From Microbacterium sp. A20 (GTDB lineage Bacteria; Actinomycetota; Actinomycetes; Actinomycetales; Microbacteriaceae): a DNA stretch of 64,000 bases. The translations under genes and the position numbers were made by a program. The stretch's first letter is position 1. Every line of letters begins with the position of its first letter. The stretch is taken from positions 1 to 64,000 of the forward strand of contig NZ_SSDF01000091.1 in the NCBI RefSeq assembly GCF_004794515.1. The letters are read 5' to 3'. The notes under the pieces were generated by a model. It made no database searches, was not told the origin of the DNA, and saw only the letters and a list, made by a program, of their open reading frames with translations. Of the stretch, positions 1 to 8,627 are shown piece after piece.

Positions 1-2454
1 GCCCCCGAGGCGCCCGCGCCCGCTGCACCGACTCCTGCCCCCGCGGCAGCGGCCCCCGCAGCACCCGCCGCGGAAGCATCCAAGCCCGCAGAGGGCAATG
101 CACCGACGCCCGGCGCCCCGCGTCCCGGCAACAACCCGTTCTCCTCCGCGCAGGGTATGGGTCAGCGCCCGGCCGGACCCCGTCCGGGCAACAACCCGTT
201 CGCATCCGCGCAGGGCATGGGCCAGCGCCCGACGCCGGGCAACATCCCGCGTCCGCAGGCTCCGCGCCCCGGCGCGCCCCGTCCGGGTGCTCCGCGTCCC
301 GGCTCGCCTCGTCCGGGTGCGCCCCGCAGCGGCGGTGGCGGTCGTCCCGGCGCTCCGTTCCAGCAGCGTCCCGGCGGCCCCGGTCGTCCCGGCGGTGCCG
401 GTGGCCCCGGTGGTGCCGGTGGTCCTGGTGCACGTCCCGGCGGTGGCGGCGGCTTCGCCGGTCGTCCCGGTGGCGGCGGTGGTCGTGGTCGTGGTCCCGG
501 CGGTGGTACCGCAGGTGCCTTCGGCAAGGGCGGCGGCAAGAGCAAGCAGCGCAAGTCGCGGCGGGCGAAGCGGCAAGAGTTCGAGATGCGGAGTGCTCCG
601 GTCGTCGGTGGCGTCAACGTCACCCGCGGCAACGGAGAGATCATCCGCATGCGCCGCGGCGCATCCATCGCGGACTTCGCCGACAAGATCGAGACGCTGA
701 CCGGCTACACGGTGCAGCCCGGAACCCTCGTCACCATCCTCTTCAACCTCGGCGAGATGGCCACGGCCACCGAGTCGCTGGATGAGGCGACGTTCGAGGT
801 CCTGGGCGCTGAGCTCGGCTACAAGATCCAGATGGTCTCGCCCGAGGACGAGGACAAGGAGCTCCTCGAGGGCTTCGGTCTCGACCTCGAGGCCGAACTG
901 GAAGCCGAGAGCGAAGACGACCTCGAGATCCGTCCTCCGGTCGTGACCGTCATGGGTCACGTCGACCACGGTAAGACGCGACTTCTCGACGCGATCCGCC
1001 AGACCAACGTCATCGAGGGTGAAGCCGGTGGCATCACCCAGCACATCGGTGCCTACCAGGTCTGGACCGAGCACGAGGGCATCGAGCGGGCCATCACGTT
1101 CATCGACACCCCGGGTCACGAGGCGTTCACCGCCATGCGTGCCCGTGGTGCGCAGGTCACCGACCTCGCGATCCTCGTGGTCGCAGCCGACGACGGCATC
1201 ATGCCGCAGACGGTCGAGGCGCTGAACCACGCCCAGGCGGCCAATGTGCCGATCGTGGTCGCTGTGAACAAGGTGGACAAGCCCGACGCCAACCCGTCGA
1301 AGGTGCGCCAGCAGCTCACCGAGTACGGTCTGGTCGCCGAGGAATTCGGTGGCGACGTCATGTTCGTCGACGTGTCCGCCCGGGCCAACACGGGTATCCA
1401 GGAACTCCTGGACGCCGTGCTGCTCACGGCCGATGCCGGTCTCGACCTGACCGCCAACCCGAACAAGGCCGCTCGCGGTGTCGCCATCGAGGCGAAGCTC
1501 GACAAGGGTCGCGGTTCGGTCGCCACGGTGCTCATCCAGTCCGGAACGCTTCGGATCGGTGACGCGATCGTCGCGGGTACGGCATACGGCCGTGTGCGTG
1601 CGATGGCGGATGAGAACGGCGAGCAGGTCCTCGAGGCCTACCCGTCGCGTCCGGTCCAGGTGCAGGGTCTGAACTCCGTTCCGCGTGCCGGTGACGTCTT
1701 CATCGTCACCGAGGAAGACCGCATGGCCCGCCAGATCGCGGAGAAGCGCGAAGCAGTCGAGCGCAACGCCCAGCTGGCCAAGGCCCGCAAGCGCATCTCG
1801 CTCGAGGACTTCACCCGCGCTCTCGAAGAGGGCAAGGTCGAGTCGCTCAACCTCATCATCAAGGGTGACGTCTCCGGTGCCGTCGAGGCGCTGGAGGAGT
1901 CGCTCCTCAAGATCGAGGTCGACGATTCGGTCCAGCTGCGCATCATCCACCGCGGCGTCGGCGCCATCACCGAGTCCGACGTGAACCTCGCGACGATCGA
2001 CAACGCGATCATCGTGGGCTTCAACGTCCGTCCTGACACGAAGGCGCGCGAGCGTGCTTCCCGTGAGGGCGTGGACATCCGGTTCTACTCCGTCATCTAC
2101 AACGCGATCGACGAGATCGAGAGCTCGCTCAAGGGCATGCTCAAGCCGGAGTACGAAGAGGTCCAGTCGGGTGTCGCCGAGATCCGCGAGGTGTTCCGCT
2201 CCTCGAAGTTCGGCAACATCGCCGGTGTCATCGTGCGATCGGGAACGATCACTCGAAACGCCAAGGCTCGTGTCATCCGCGACGGTGTCGTGCTGGCCGA
2301 TGGTCTCGCCATCGAGTCGCTGCGTCGCTTCAAGGACGACGTCACCGAGGTCCGTACCGACTACGAGGCCGGTATCGGTCTCGGCAAGTACAACGACATC
2401 CAGATCGGTGATGAGATCGAGACGACCGAGCTCATCGAGAAGCCTCGCGGCTGA
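1..2454 (+). CDS. infB: Translation initiation factor IF-2, 5' end missing
   Basis: IF-2 is the GTPase that places initiator tRNA on the 30S subunit and drives subunit joining in the cytoplasm. The frame is open from base 1, so the true start lies outside the window; 817 codons are present. The visible N-terminus is Ala/Pro-rich, then a long Gly/Arg/Pro low-complexity stretch (about 120-550 nt), then a conserved IF2 N-terminal subdomain. The G domain shows GHVDHGKT (955-978), DTPGH (1105-1119) and NKVD (1267-1278), followed by the beta-barrel and C-terminal domains to a normal end. rbfA follows 94 bases downstream, the usual order. Identification is certain; only the amino terminus is unknown. 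Confidence 0.98.
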   Translation, partial: APEAPAPAAPTPAPAAAAPAAPAAEASKPAEGNAPTPGAPRPGNNPFSSAQGMGQRPAGPRPGNNPFASAQGMGQRPTPGNIPRPQAPRPGAPRPGAPRPGSPRPGAPRSGGGGRPGAPFQQRPGGPGRPGGAGGPGGAGGPGARPGGGGGFAGRPGGGGGRGRGPGGGTAGAFGKGGGKSKQRKSRRAKRQEFEMRSAPVVGGVNVTRGNGEIIRMRRGASIADFADKIETLTGYTVQPGTLVTILFNLGEMATATESLDEATFEVLGAELGYKIQMVSPEDEDKELLEGFGLDLEAELEAESEDDLEIRPPVVTVMGHVDHGKTRLLDAIRQTNVIEGEAGGITQHIGAYQVWTEHEGIERAITFIDTPGHEAFTAMRARGAQVTDLAILVVAADDGIMPQTVEALNHAQAANVPIVVAVNKVDKPDANPSKVRQQLTEYGLVAEEFGGDVMFVDVSARANTGIQELLDAVLLTADAGLDLTANPNKAARGVAIEAKLDKGRGSVATVLIQSGTLRIGDAIVAGTAYGRVRAMADENGEQVLEAYPSRPVQVQGLNSVPRAGDVFIVTEEDRMARQIAEKREAVERNAQLAKARKRISLEDFTRALEEGKVESLNLIIKGDVSGAVEALEESLLKIEVDDSVQLRIIHRGVGAITESDVNLATIDNAIIVGFNVRPDTKARERASREGVDIRFYSVIYNAIDEIESSLKGMLKPEYEEVQSGVAEIREVFRSSKFGNIAGVIVRSGTITRNAKARVIRDGVVLADGLAIESLRRFKDDVTEVRTDYEAGIGLGKYNDIQIGDEIETTELIEKPRG
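121..231 (+). repeat. In-frame tandem repeat in the IF-2 N-terminus
   Basis: Two 17-codon units (121-171 and 181-231) separated by three codons encode nearly the same peptide, RPGNNPF followed by [11 protein letters not shown]. The codons differ at several silent positions, so the duplication is not brand new. It lies in the unstructured, species-variable N-terminal extension. Confidence 0.85.
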
Positions 2455-2472
2455 TCAATTTCGAACACCTTC

Positions 2473-2521
2473 GGGCGTCCTCCCCTCCCGCTCCTCCGGA
2501 GCGCGGAGAGGAAGGGCGCCC
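2473..2521 (+). other. Long imperfect hairpin between infB and rbfA
   Basis: A GGGCG...CTCC arm (2473-2494) pairs imperfectly with a GGAG...CGCCC arm (2498-2521) around a short loop. No T-run follows, so it is not a classical intrinsic terminator. It could be an attenuator, a processing site or a partial terminator that lowers rbfA expression relative to infB. Confidence 0.5.
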
Positions 2522-2548
2522 TGAGGGTTCCTGGACAGGGAGAGAACA

Positions 2549-2974
2549 ATGGCAGGCGAACGACAGGCCCGGCTCGCGGACCGAATCCGCGTGATCCTCG
2601 CAGAGCGGTTGGAGAAGGGGCTGCGCGATCCGCGCCTCGGCTTCGTCACCATCACCGACGTGCGTGTGAGCGGAGACCTTCAGCACGCATCGGTGTTCTA
2701 CACGGTGCTGGGCACGGAGGAGGAGCGCATCTCCAGCGGTGCCGCCCTCACCTCGGCCACCGGCATGCTGCGCAGCGAGGTCGGACGGCAGCTGAGCACC
2801 CGTCTGGTGCCCACGCTGGAGTTCATCCCGGATGCTCTCCCCGAGAACGCGGACCACATCGGTGCGCTGCTTCGCGAGGCGCAGCAGCGCGATGCCGACG
2901 TCGCGAAGCTCGCGTCATCCGCATCACACGCCGGCGACGCGGATCCGTACCGCACCGAGGACGAGCCGGAGTGA
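2549..2974 (+). CDS. rbfA: Ribosome-binding factor A
   Basis: Small KH-fold protein (141 aa) that binds the 30S subunit and is needed for late 16S rRNA 5'-end processing and cold adaptation. The sequence fits the family from its start (ERQARLADRIRVILAERLE) through the RLGFVTITDVRVSGDLQHA core, with a short acidic tail (TEDEPE). An AGGGAGAG ribosome-binding site lies just before the ATG. It follows infB in the conserved order and is probably co-transcribed with it. Confidence 0.96.
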   Translation: MAGERQARLADRIRVILAERLEKGLRDPRLGFVTITDVRVSGDLQHASVFYTVLGTEEERISSGAALTSATGMLRSEVGRQLSTRLVPTLEFIPDALPENADHIGALLREAQQRDADVAKLASSASHAGDADPYRTEDEPE

Positions 2975-2985
2975 TCACGGTTTGA

Positions 2986-2991
2986 TACGCT
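2986..2991 (+). promoter_or_regulatory. Putative -10 for the LuxR-type gene
   Basis: TACGCT fits the actinobacterial TANNNT -10 consensus and would start transcription near 2998, giving about 90 bases of leader. No clear -35 is visible. Confidence 0.35.
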
Positions 2992-3088
2992 CGGCTTCGC
3001 GGGACTGCTTCCGTGAAGCTGGGGGAACGGCATCGAGGGTACGGGTACACAGGGGGCTCTCTTCGTCGCGCCTGCCGCGCTGGGCCTG

Positions 3089-5212
3089 TTGCTCGACGAG
3101 CTCCTGGATGTCGATCTCGGCTGTGTGCCCCATGTGCTCGCCCGCCTCGCCGCCGAGCTGGATGCGGACTCCCGGGCTATCCTCGAAGTCGCCGAGCGGT
3201 TGTCGGCGGATCAACGCCATGGCTTGCGCCCGCTGCCCAGCCCGCTGCCGCTCGTACCGTCCATCGCACGCAGATTCGAGGCGACGGAGCTCGGTGCCAG
3301 AGACCGCGAGTTGCTCACGGCGCTCGCGCTCTCGCTGGACGGTGGACTCGACGCCCTCCTCGAGTTCGACGGCAGGTCCGCGGCCGCGATCGCCGCGGGC
3401 CCGTTGGGGGAGCACATGCGGCTCCATGCCGGTCACGCGCGCTTCGCCGATCCCCGCCTCTCCATCTGGATCAGGGCAACGACCGGCACCGCAGCCGTCG
3501 CCGGCGTCCATGCGCGGCTCAGTGTGATCTTCCGTCGTCGAGGGGACCGGGTGAGTGAGGATTGGCACCGCGCTCGCGCCTCCCTCGAGGGCGCTCCCGA
3601 GAGCGCAGTCGAGTTGACGACCATCGCGAGGCAGCTCAGCGAGGCCGGCCACCCGGAACGGGCGCTGCTGCTCGCGCGGGAGGCAGCGGAGCATGCGCTC
3701 GGCGAAGCCCGGGACGAAGCGCATCTCGTCGCGGGGGCTTCGGCCGTCGGCGCCGGCTTCGCGACGGAAGCGATCGCGTGGTTCAGCGGGCTGTATCCGC
3801 ACTCCGCGGAGCGCTGGCGACTCATGGGCCTCGGCGGCCTGCTCGTCGCCCAGGCGTTCGAGCAGGGCGCAGTGCCGGAGGTCGAACCGAAAGCCTTGCG
3901 CCCGCGCACGGATGACGCCGCGGACTGGTGCCATTGGACGAGGGCTGCGGCGCTGGCCGCCGTGATGTGCGCGGAGCGGGGCGATCGTCGCGCGATGCGG
4001 GTATGGCTCGACGCCGTGCGGGAGGGCACCGCACGAATCGGTGGAGAACGCGAGCTCGCAGACCCCGTCATCGCGCTGAGCTGGCTGATCTCCGGAGAGC
4101 GCGACATCGACGCGACTGCGGGCTCGGGCCCGGTGGCCGGCGGGATGCTGCGTGCGCTGCAGGCCGCGATGGACGGCGACGTCGATCTGGGGCTGCGGGT
4201 GCTGGCACGGGGCGGATCCGGAATGTCCGCCGAGGCGGACCCGTTCGTCCCGGGATTCGAGCACAGTCCCGTCGTCCAGGCGTATCGCGCTGTCATCGAG
4301 GTGCTGCTCCTGGTGTGGCGCGGTGACATCGGTCTTGCGCGCGACCGGCTGATCCAGGCCGCACTCGTGTTGCCGGTCTCGTTGCCCCTCGCCGGACTGG
4401 GTGTGGTGCTCGCCAGACGTCTCGATCTCGCCGTGCTCGGCGAACTGGGACCGTACGCGCGATCGCTCACCGCCGCGCTGCCGGCCGGTGCGAGGATCGA
4501 CCGTCTCGTGGATCGGGGCATCCAGTCGTTTCTCGCGGGTTCCTTCGACGATGCTGCAGCGACGATCCGCCTCTGGGCCGATCTCGGGTCGGCGCGGACC
4601 ACCATGACGGTTCCGGCGCTCGATGAACTCGCGCTCGACCCGGAGGGTGGCTCGACGCCGGCGCCATCCATCGAGCCGCCGGAGATCGCTCTCGCGCAGC
4701 GACTGCGGGTCCGGCTCGCGACGGCCGGAGACGGTCGCTGGCGGTCCGAGTGCATCGAGGTGCGAGAGGCGGCACGGACGCTCCGTTCGCCGTTCGCGCG
4801 GGCGAGGGTCGAGACGATGCTCGGTACCCAGTACGCCATACGCGATGACCATCGCTCGGCGCGCATCCACCTGCAGCATGCCGAGAGGCTGTTCGAGCTG
4901 TGCGGCGCGACGGCATGGGCGCGGACGATCCGCGGACGGTTGGACAGGCTCGACGCCAAGGAAGGGAGCATCGTTCCCGCCGTCGATGCCTTGTCGGCGT
5001 GCCGAGCCGCATGGTCGCTTCAGCTGACCGCGCGCGAATTGGAAGTGGCGATGTGCGCCGTCGGGGGAGCGGCGAACCGCGACATCGCTGAGCACCTCAA
5101 CTTCTCGGTCCGCACGGTGGAGGTGCACCTCGGTCGCATCTTCACCAAGCTCGACGTCCGCAGTCGAGTCGAGCTGACGGTGCTCGCGCATCGCACCGAC
5201 CACCACCTCTGA
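3089..5212 (+). CDS. LuxR-family (LAL-like) regulator lacking the ATPase core
   Basis: Predicted DNA-binding regulator of 707 aa. The C-terminal 65 residues are a LuxR helix-turn-helix (LTARELEVAMCAVGG...NRDIAEHLNFSVRTVEVHLGRIF). The middle is helical, as in the TPR-like arm of large ATP-binding LuxR (LAL/MalT-like) proteins. No Walker A or B motif is present, so the protein matches the part of a LAL regulator that follows the ATPase core. The start is uncertain: the frame is open back to 3017 with no ATG or GTG, and TTG at 3089 is the first usual start codon. Its stop lies six bases from the convergent mutY stop. The target genes are unknown. Confidence 0.75.
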   Translation: MLDELLDVDLGCVPHVLARLAAELDADSRAILEVAERLSADQRHGLRPLPSPLPLVPSIARRFEATELGARDRELLTALALSLDGGLDALLEFDGRSAAAIAAGPLGEHMRLHAGHARFADPRLSIWIRATTGTAAVAGVHARLSVIFRRRGDRVSEDWHRARASLEGAPESAVELTTIARQLSEAGHPERALLLAREAAEHALGEARDEAHLVAGASAVGAGFATEAIAWFSGLYPHSAERWRLMGLGGLLVAQAFEQGAVPEVEPKALRPRTDDAADWCHWTRAAALAAVMCAERGDRRAMRVWLDAVREGTARIGGERELADPVIALSWLISGERDIDATAGSGPVAGGMLRALQAAMDGDVDLGLRVLARGGSGMSAEADPFVPGFEHSPVVQAYRAVIEVLLLVWRGDIGLARDRLIQAALVLPVSLPLAGLGVVLARRLDLAVLGELGPYARSLTAALPAGARIDRLVDRGIQSFLAGSFDDAAATIRLWADLGSARTTMTVPALDELALDPEGGSTPAPSIEPPEIALAQRLRVRLATAGDGRWRSECIEVREAARTLRSPFARARVETMLGTQYAIRDDHRSARIHLQHAERLFELCGATAWARTIRGRLDRLDAKEGSIVPAVDALSACRAAWSLQLTARELEVAMCAVGGAANRDIAEHLNFSVRTVEVHLGRIFTKLDVRSRVELTVLAHRTDHHL

Positions 5213-5217
5213 GCCTG

Positions 5218-6114
5218 TCAGCGAGGCAGGGAGAGGGCGGCTCCATCGGCTTCGGCGAGGCCGTCGGCGATGAGAGAGTCGATCGCGCGGTCCCGCTGAC
5301 GGGCGTCCGGCCAGTCAGGGAGCACGAGGTCGAGCGGCACAGCCCCGGGAGATCGATCGCGCAGCAGCCGCAGCACGGCACCCCGCGCCTGTCGGTCCGA
5401 ACCCTCGTAGGCGGCCTGGCGACGACGTTCGTCCCCGGTGTCCGGCCTGCCGGCTGCCAGCCACGCACAGCCGCTTGCGAGCGGACACAGCTCGCACCGC
5501 GGGGAACGCGCCGTGCACACGGTCGCGCCGAGCTCCATCATGGCGGCGTTGAACTGCGCGGCGTCCGCAAGCGACTCCGGCAGGAGGGAGTCCATCAGAT
5601 CGAGGTCCCGGCGTGATGCGGCGCCGGGCTGGGCGCGGCCCTCGACAGCGCGGGCGAGCACGCGTCGGGTGTTGGTGTCGACGACGGGGTGCCGGTCGCC
5701 GTAGGCGAAGACGGCGACGGCGCGGGCCGTGTAGTCGCCGATGCCGGACAGGGCGAGGAGGGAATCGACGTCGCGGGGCACGACCCCGCCGTGGCGCTCG
5801 GTGATCTCCACGGCTGCCCGGAACAACCAGAGCGCGCGACGCGGGTATCCGAGGTTGGCCCACTGCTGCACGACTTCCGCTGCCGAGGCAGAGGCCATCG
5901 CCGTCGGCGTGGGCCATCGGGCAAGCCACGCCTCGAGATGCGGGATGACCCTTGCGACCGGGGTCTGCTGAAGCATGAACTCGCTCACGAGAACACCCCA
6001 CGCGCCGAACTCGTTATGAAACGTAGACCGGCGCCACGGCAGGTCGCGAGCGGTCGATCGATACCATTCAGGCAGGTGCGACCTCATTTCAGGACGGGCC
6101 TGCAATTCGGGCAT
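5218..6114 (-). CDS. mutY: A/G-specific adenine DNA glycosylase
   Basis: Removes adenine mispaired with guanine or 8-oxoguanine in base-excision repair. All landmarks are present in 298 aa: catalytic Glu45 in SEFMLQQT, the helix-hairpin-helix LSGIGDYTA (about 122-130), catalytic Asp146 in VVDTNTRR, and the [4Fe-4S] ligands Cys200, Cys207, Cys210 and Cys216 (C-X6-C-X2-C-X5-C). The MutT-like C-terminal domain of E. coli MutY is largely absent, as is usual in actinobacteria. The ATG lies exactly six bases after a TAGGGT -10, so the mRNA is probably leaderless. Confidence 0.96.
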   Translation of the reverse strand: MPELQARPEMRSHLPEWYRSTARDLPWRRSTFHNEFGAWGVLVSEFMLQQTPVARVIPHLEAWLARWPTPTAMASASAAEVVQQWANLGYPRRALWLFRAAVEITERHGGVVPRDVDSLLALSGIGDYTARAVAVFAYGDRHPVVDTNTRRVLARAVEGRAQPGAASRRDLDLMDSLLPESLADAAQFNAAMMELGATVCTARSPRCELCPLASGCAWLAAGRPDTGDERRRQAAYEGSDRQARGAVLRLLRDRSPGAVPLDLVLPDWPDARQRDRAIDSLIADGLAEADGAALSLPR

Positions 6115-6126
6115 CCATCCACCCTA
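6115..6126 (-). promoter_or_regulatory. Leaderless promoter of mutY
   Basis: Read on the minus strand, TAGGGT (6121-6126), six bases, then the ATG. This places the transcription start on or next to the start codon. Confidence 0.6.
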
Positions 6127-6169
6127 CGTGAGCGGCCCGACGAGCCTGAGACCGGAGATTGGGGCACAC

Positions 6170-6823
6170 ATGATCAACACACGTACGAGCGCGCTCGTCG
6201 TCGCCACGACCTTGGCTGTGGGAAGCCTGGTCGGGTGCGCGGGGACATCGACACCCGCGTCGACGCCCAGCGGCGGATCCACGCCGACCGCAACGGCAAC
6301 GACCACTCCGAGCCCGACGGCGGAGCCCCGGGTCGAGGATCCGGCGGACCCCGCTACCTGGATCATCGACGAGGCGGGAGTCGGACCGATCGACGTCGGA
6401 GGTGATTTCACCTCGACGCTCGGTGGCCTTGCCGGGCCATGGGCCAACGACACCGCGAACTGCTCGTGGTCAGCGTGGTGGATGGCAGCGGACTCGGCCT
6501 ACGGTGTTTCCTTCGTCCGCGGAACAGAGAGCGAGGCGGCGCCCATCCGTGAGATCTCCGTGTACTCCGCAGCCGAGACTCCCGCCGTGGTCCCGGGGCC
6601 GGTGACGGAGGTCGGGCTGGGCATCGGAGCGACCAAGGCCGAGGTGCTCGCTGCGTACCCTGACGCGCAGGAGGGAGTGTCGACGATCGGAAGCGACACC
6701 TGGATCATGCTTCCGAGCGCGACCGATGCTCATGTCTACTTCGCCTTCCGCGAGAACAGCGACACCGCCTGGGACGTCACGGTGACGACCGGTGCTGAAC
6801 CCTCGTACGAGGTCTGCGGCTGA
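6170..6823 (+). CDS. Secreted lipoprotein, function unknown
   Basis: A 217-aa predicted lipoprotein. ATG 6170 is preferred over the upstream in-frame GTG 6128 because it gives a normal signal peptide (MINTRTSALVVATT...) ending in the lipobox SLVGC with Cys23, and because a GGAGATTGGGG ribosome-binding site lies in front. A Thr/Ser/Pro linker (about 24-60) tethers a globular domain containing a single pair of cysteines (mid-domain and C-terminus), which could form a disulfide. The segment GLGIGATKAEVLAAYPDA resembles actinobacterial lipoproteins of unknown role. It sits between mutY and truB with no functional link visible. Confidence 0.8.
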   Translation: MINTRTSALVVATTLAVGSLVGCAGTSTPASTPSGGSTPTATATTTPSPTAEPRVEDPADPATWIIDEAGVGPIDVGGDFTSTLGGLAGPWANDTANCSWSAWWMAADSAYGVSFVRGTESEAAPIREISVYSAAETPAVVPGPVTEVGLGIGATKAEVLAAYPDAQEGVSTIGSDTWIMLPSATDAHVYFAFRENSDTAWDVTVTTGAEPSYEVCG

Positions 6824-6855
6824 CCCGAGCGGCCGGTGCGCGGCATCGCTCTCGG

Positions 6856-6867
6856 TAGGCTGGGGGG
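6856..6867 (+). promoter_or_regulatory. Leaderless promoter of truB
   Basis: TAGGCT (6856-6861), then six G residues, then the truB ATG at 6868. The G-run could also look like a ribosome-binding site but abuts the start codon, which favours leaderless translation. Confidence 0.6.
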
Positions 6868-7767
6868 ATGGTCTCGCCCGGCATCCTTCTCGTCGACAAG
6901 CCCGCTGGGATGACCAGCCACGACGTGGTCGCACGCACGCGGCGCGCGTTCGGCACGCGGAAGGTCGGCCATGCGGGCACACTCGATCCGATGGCGACCG
7001 GACTCCTCGTCATCGGCATCGAAGGAGCCACCCGACTGCTGACCTACATCGTCGGCGCGGACAAGACCTATGAGGCGACGATCCGTCTCGGACAGACCAC
7101 CGGGACCGACGATGCCGAGGGCGAGATCCTTGCCACCGCCGAACCCGAGGCGTGGAGCGCGGTCACGGATGCCGCCGTCGAAGATGGCATCCTGGCGTTG
7201 ACCGGCGAGATCTCACAGGTTCCCAGCTCGGTGTCCGCCATCAAGGTCGACGGCCGGCGTGCATACGATCGGGTCCGGGCGGGCGAAGAGGTCGTGCTCG
7301 CGGCGCGGGACGTCGTGGTCTCTCGATTCGAGGTGGCGGCACGGCGTCAGCGGGACGGTTTCCTCGACCTCGATGTGATCGTCGAATGCTCGTCCGGAAC
7401 GTACATCCGGTCCCTCGCCCGCGACCTCGGCGCGTCCCTCGGCGTCGGCGGACACCTGACCGCACTGCGGCGCACAAGAGTGGGGCCTTTCGAGGTGAGC
7501 GACGCCGTGGGCCTGGATGCGCTGGAGGGGGCCCGCACACTGACTCCGGCGGCCGCCGCCGGCCGCATCCTTCCCGTGCTCGACGTGTCGGCCGAGGAGG
7601 CACGCGATCTCCGCCACGGAAAGCGACTCCTGGATCAGGCCGGTCGCCTCGACGGCGCAGGAGCGAACACCGCGGCCGTCGACCCGGACGGCGTCCTGGT
7701 GGGCATCGTCGAGAAGCGCGGCGCAGATCTGAAGAGCGCCATGAACATGCCCGAGGGCGACCGATGA
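6868..7767 (+). CDS. truB: tRNA pseudouridine-55 synthase
   Basis: Converts U55 of the tRNA T-loop to pseudouridine. The 299-aa protein begins with the family pattern GILLVDKPAGMTSHDVV and carries the catalytic Asp40 in GHAGTLDPMATGLL, then KTYEATIRLG, and the RNA-binding C-terminal part with CSSGTYIRSLARDLG. Its stop overlaps the start of the next membrane-protein gene (ATGA), and ribF follows two genes later. The truB-ribF neighbourhood is conserved in bacteria. Confidence 0.97.
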   Translation: MVSPGILLVDKPAGMTSHDVVARTRRAFGTRKVGHAGTLDPMATGLLVIGIEGATRLLTYIVGADKTYEATIRLGQTTGTDDAEGEILATAEPEAWSAVTDAAVEDGILALTGEISQVPSSVSAIKVDGRRAYDRVRAGEEVVLAARDVVVSRFEVAARRQRDGFLDLDVIVECSSGTYIRSLARDLGASLGVGGHLTALRRTRVGPFEVSDAVGLDALEGARTLTPAAAAGRILPVLDVSAEEARDLRHGKRLLDQAGRLDGAGANTAAVDPDGVLVGIVEKRGADLKSAMNMPEGDR

Positions 7768-8132
7768 TCCTGTGGCTGACGATCGCGCAGATCGCTGTCG
7801 CCGTCGCCGCCGGGGTCTTCTGCGTCGTCGCCGGCCTGAGTGGGCGTCGACCCAGCGACATCAGCGTCGGCGCGCTCGCCCTCGTCGAGGTGCTGCTCGT
7901 CGTCCAGGTGATCGTCGCGATCGTCGCACCGCTCGCGGGAAACCCGCCCACGGGAGACCTGCTCGAGTACTGGGTCTACCTCGTGTCGGCGGTGCTCCTC
8001 CCCATCGGAGCCGTGCTGTGGGCGCTCATGGAGCGCAGTCGGTGGAGCACGGTCATCCTCGGAGTCGCGGCACTCGCCATCGCGATCATGCTGTGGCGCA
8101 TGCAGGTCATCTGGACCGTCCAGATCGCGTGA
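7764..8132 (+). CDS. Small integral membrane protein
   Basis: A 122-aa protein translationally coupled to truB by an ATGA overlap. Four hydrophobic helices are visible (about 1-24, 34-56, 66-90 and 97-115) with short Arg-containing loops. No catalytic motif is seen. Similar unnamed membrane proteins are common beside truB/ribF in Microbacteriaceae, but no function can be assigned. Confidence 0.8.
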   Translation: MILWLTIAQIAVAVAAGVFCVVAGLSGRRPSDISVGALALVEVLLVVQVIVAIVAPLAGNPPTGDLLEYWVYLVSAVLLPIGAVLWALMERSRWSTVILGVAALAIAIMLWRMQVIWTVQIA

Positions 8133-8173
8133 CGCGAGGCGTCGTGGCGGAGTCCGCCTCCCTCTCGCGGCTC

Positions 8174-8179
8174 TAGGAT
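8174..8179 (+). promoter_or_regulatory. Putative -10 upstream of the second small membrane gene
   Basis: TAGGAT lies ten bases before ATG 8190, so the mRNA leader would be only a few bases long. The same bases (AGGATGG) could alternatively serve as a ribosome-binding site. Confidence 0.4.
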
Positions 8180-8189
8180 GGAATGCGCT

Positions 8190-8627
8190 ATGAGCTCCAC
8201 CGCCCCCTCCACTCGGATGACCGGAATCGGTCGCGTCCTGGTGATCGTCTACGCCGTCATGGCGCTGGCGGCCACCGGCCGCAGCTTCGTGCAGATCGTC
8301 CGTCGATTCGACGAGGCGCCGCTGGCGTACTCCCTCTCCGCACTCGCTGCGGTCGTCTACATCCTGGCGACCCTCGCGCTCATCCTGGCCCGTCGTCGCG
8401 GGTGGTACACCGTCGCCTGGGTCGCGATCGTCTTCGAGCTCACCGGTGTGCTCGTCGTCGGGCTGCTGAGCATCCTGATGCCGGCGCTGTTCCAGCACGA
8501 GACGGTGTGGTCGCTGTTCGGGCGCGGATACCTGTTCATCCCCCTGGTCCTCCCGGTGTTCGGGATCTGGTGGCTGCGCACGCACCGCCCCGTCGACGCC
8601 CCGGTTCCCACCGAGGTGCACGCGTGA
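8190..8627 (+). CDS. Integral membrane protein upstream of ribF
   Basis: A 145-aa protein with four predicted transmembrane helices (about residues 8-27, 41-62, 70-94 and 109-126). ATG 8190 is chosen over the in-frame ATG 8178 because the latter would lie inside the probable -10. Its stop overlaps the ribF start (GTGA), so it is translationally coupled to ribF. No recognisable enzyme motif; function unknown. Confidence 0.78.
   Translation: MSSTAPSTRMTGIGRVLVIVYAVMALAATGRSFVQIVRRFDEAPLAYSLSALAAVVYILATLALILARRRGWYTVAWVAIVFELTGVLVVGLLSILMPALFQHETVWSLFGRGYLFIPLVLPVFGIWWLRTHRPVDAPVPTEVHA

Noticed and set aside
121-560. Gly/Arg/Pro repeats read as a possible separate gene on either strand
   Set aside because: They are the low-complexity N-terminal region of IF-2, and the frame runs straight into the conserved IF-2 domains.
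2975-5206. 743-codon open frame on the minus strand
   Set aside because: It is antisense to the LuxR-type gene along its full length, has His/Arg/Gly/Gln-rich composition and no domain; a typical high-GC shadow frame.
8183-8623. 147-codon N-terminal extension of RibF
   Set aside because: It overlaps the upstream membrane-protein gene in another phase; the RibF family start is at GTG 8624.
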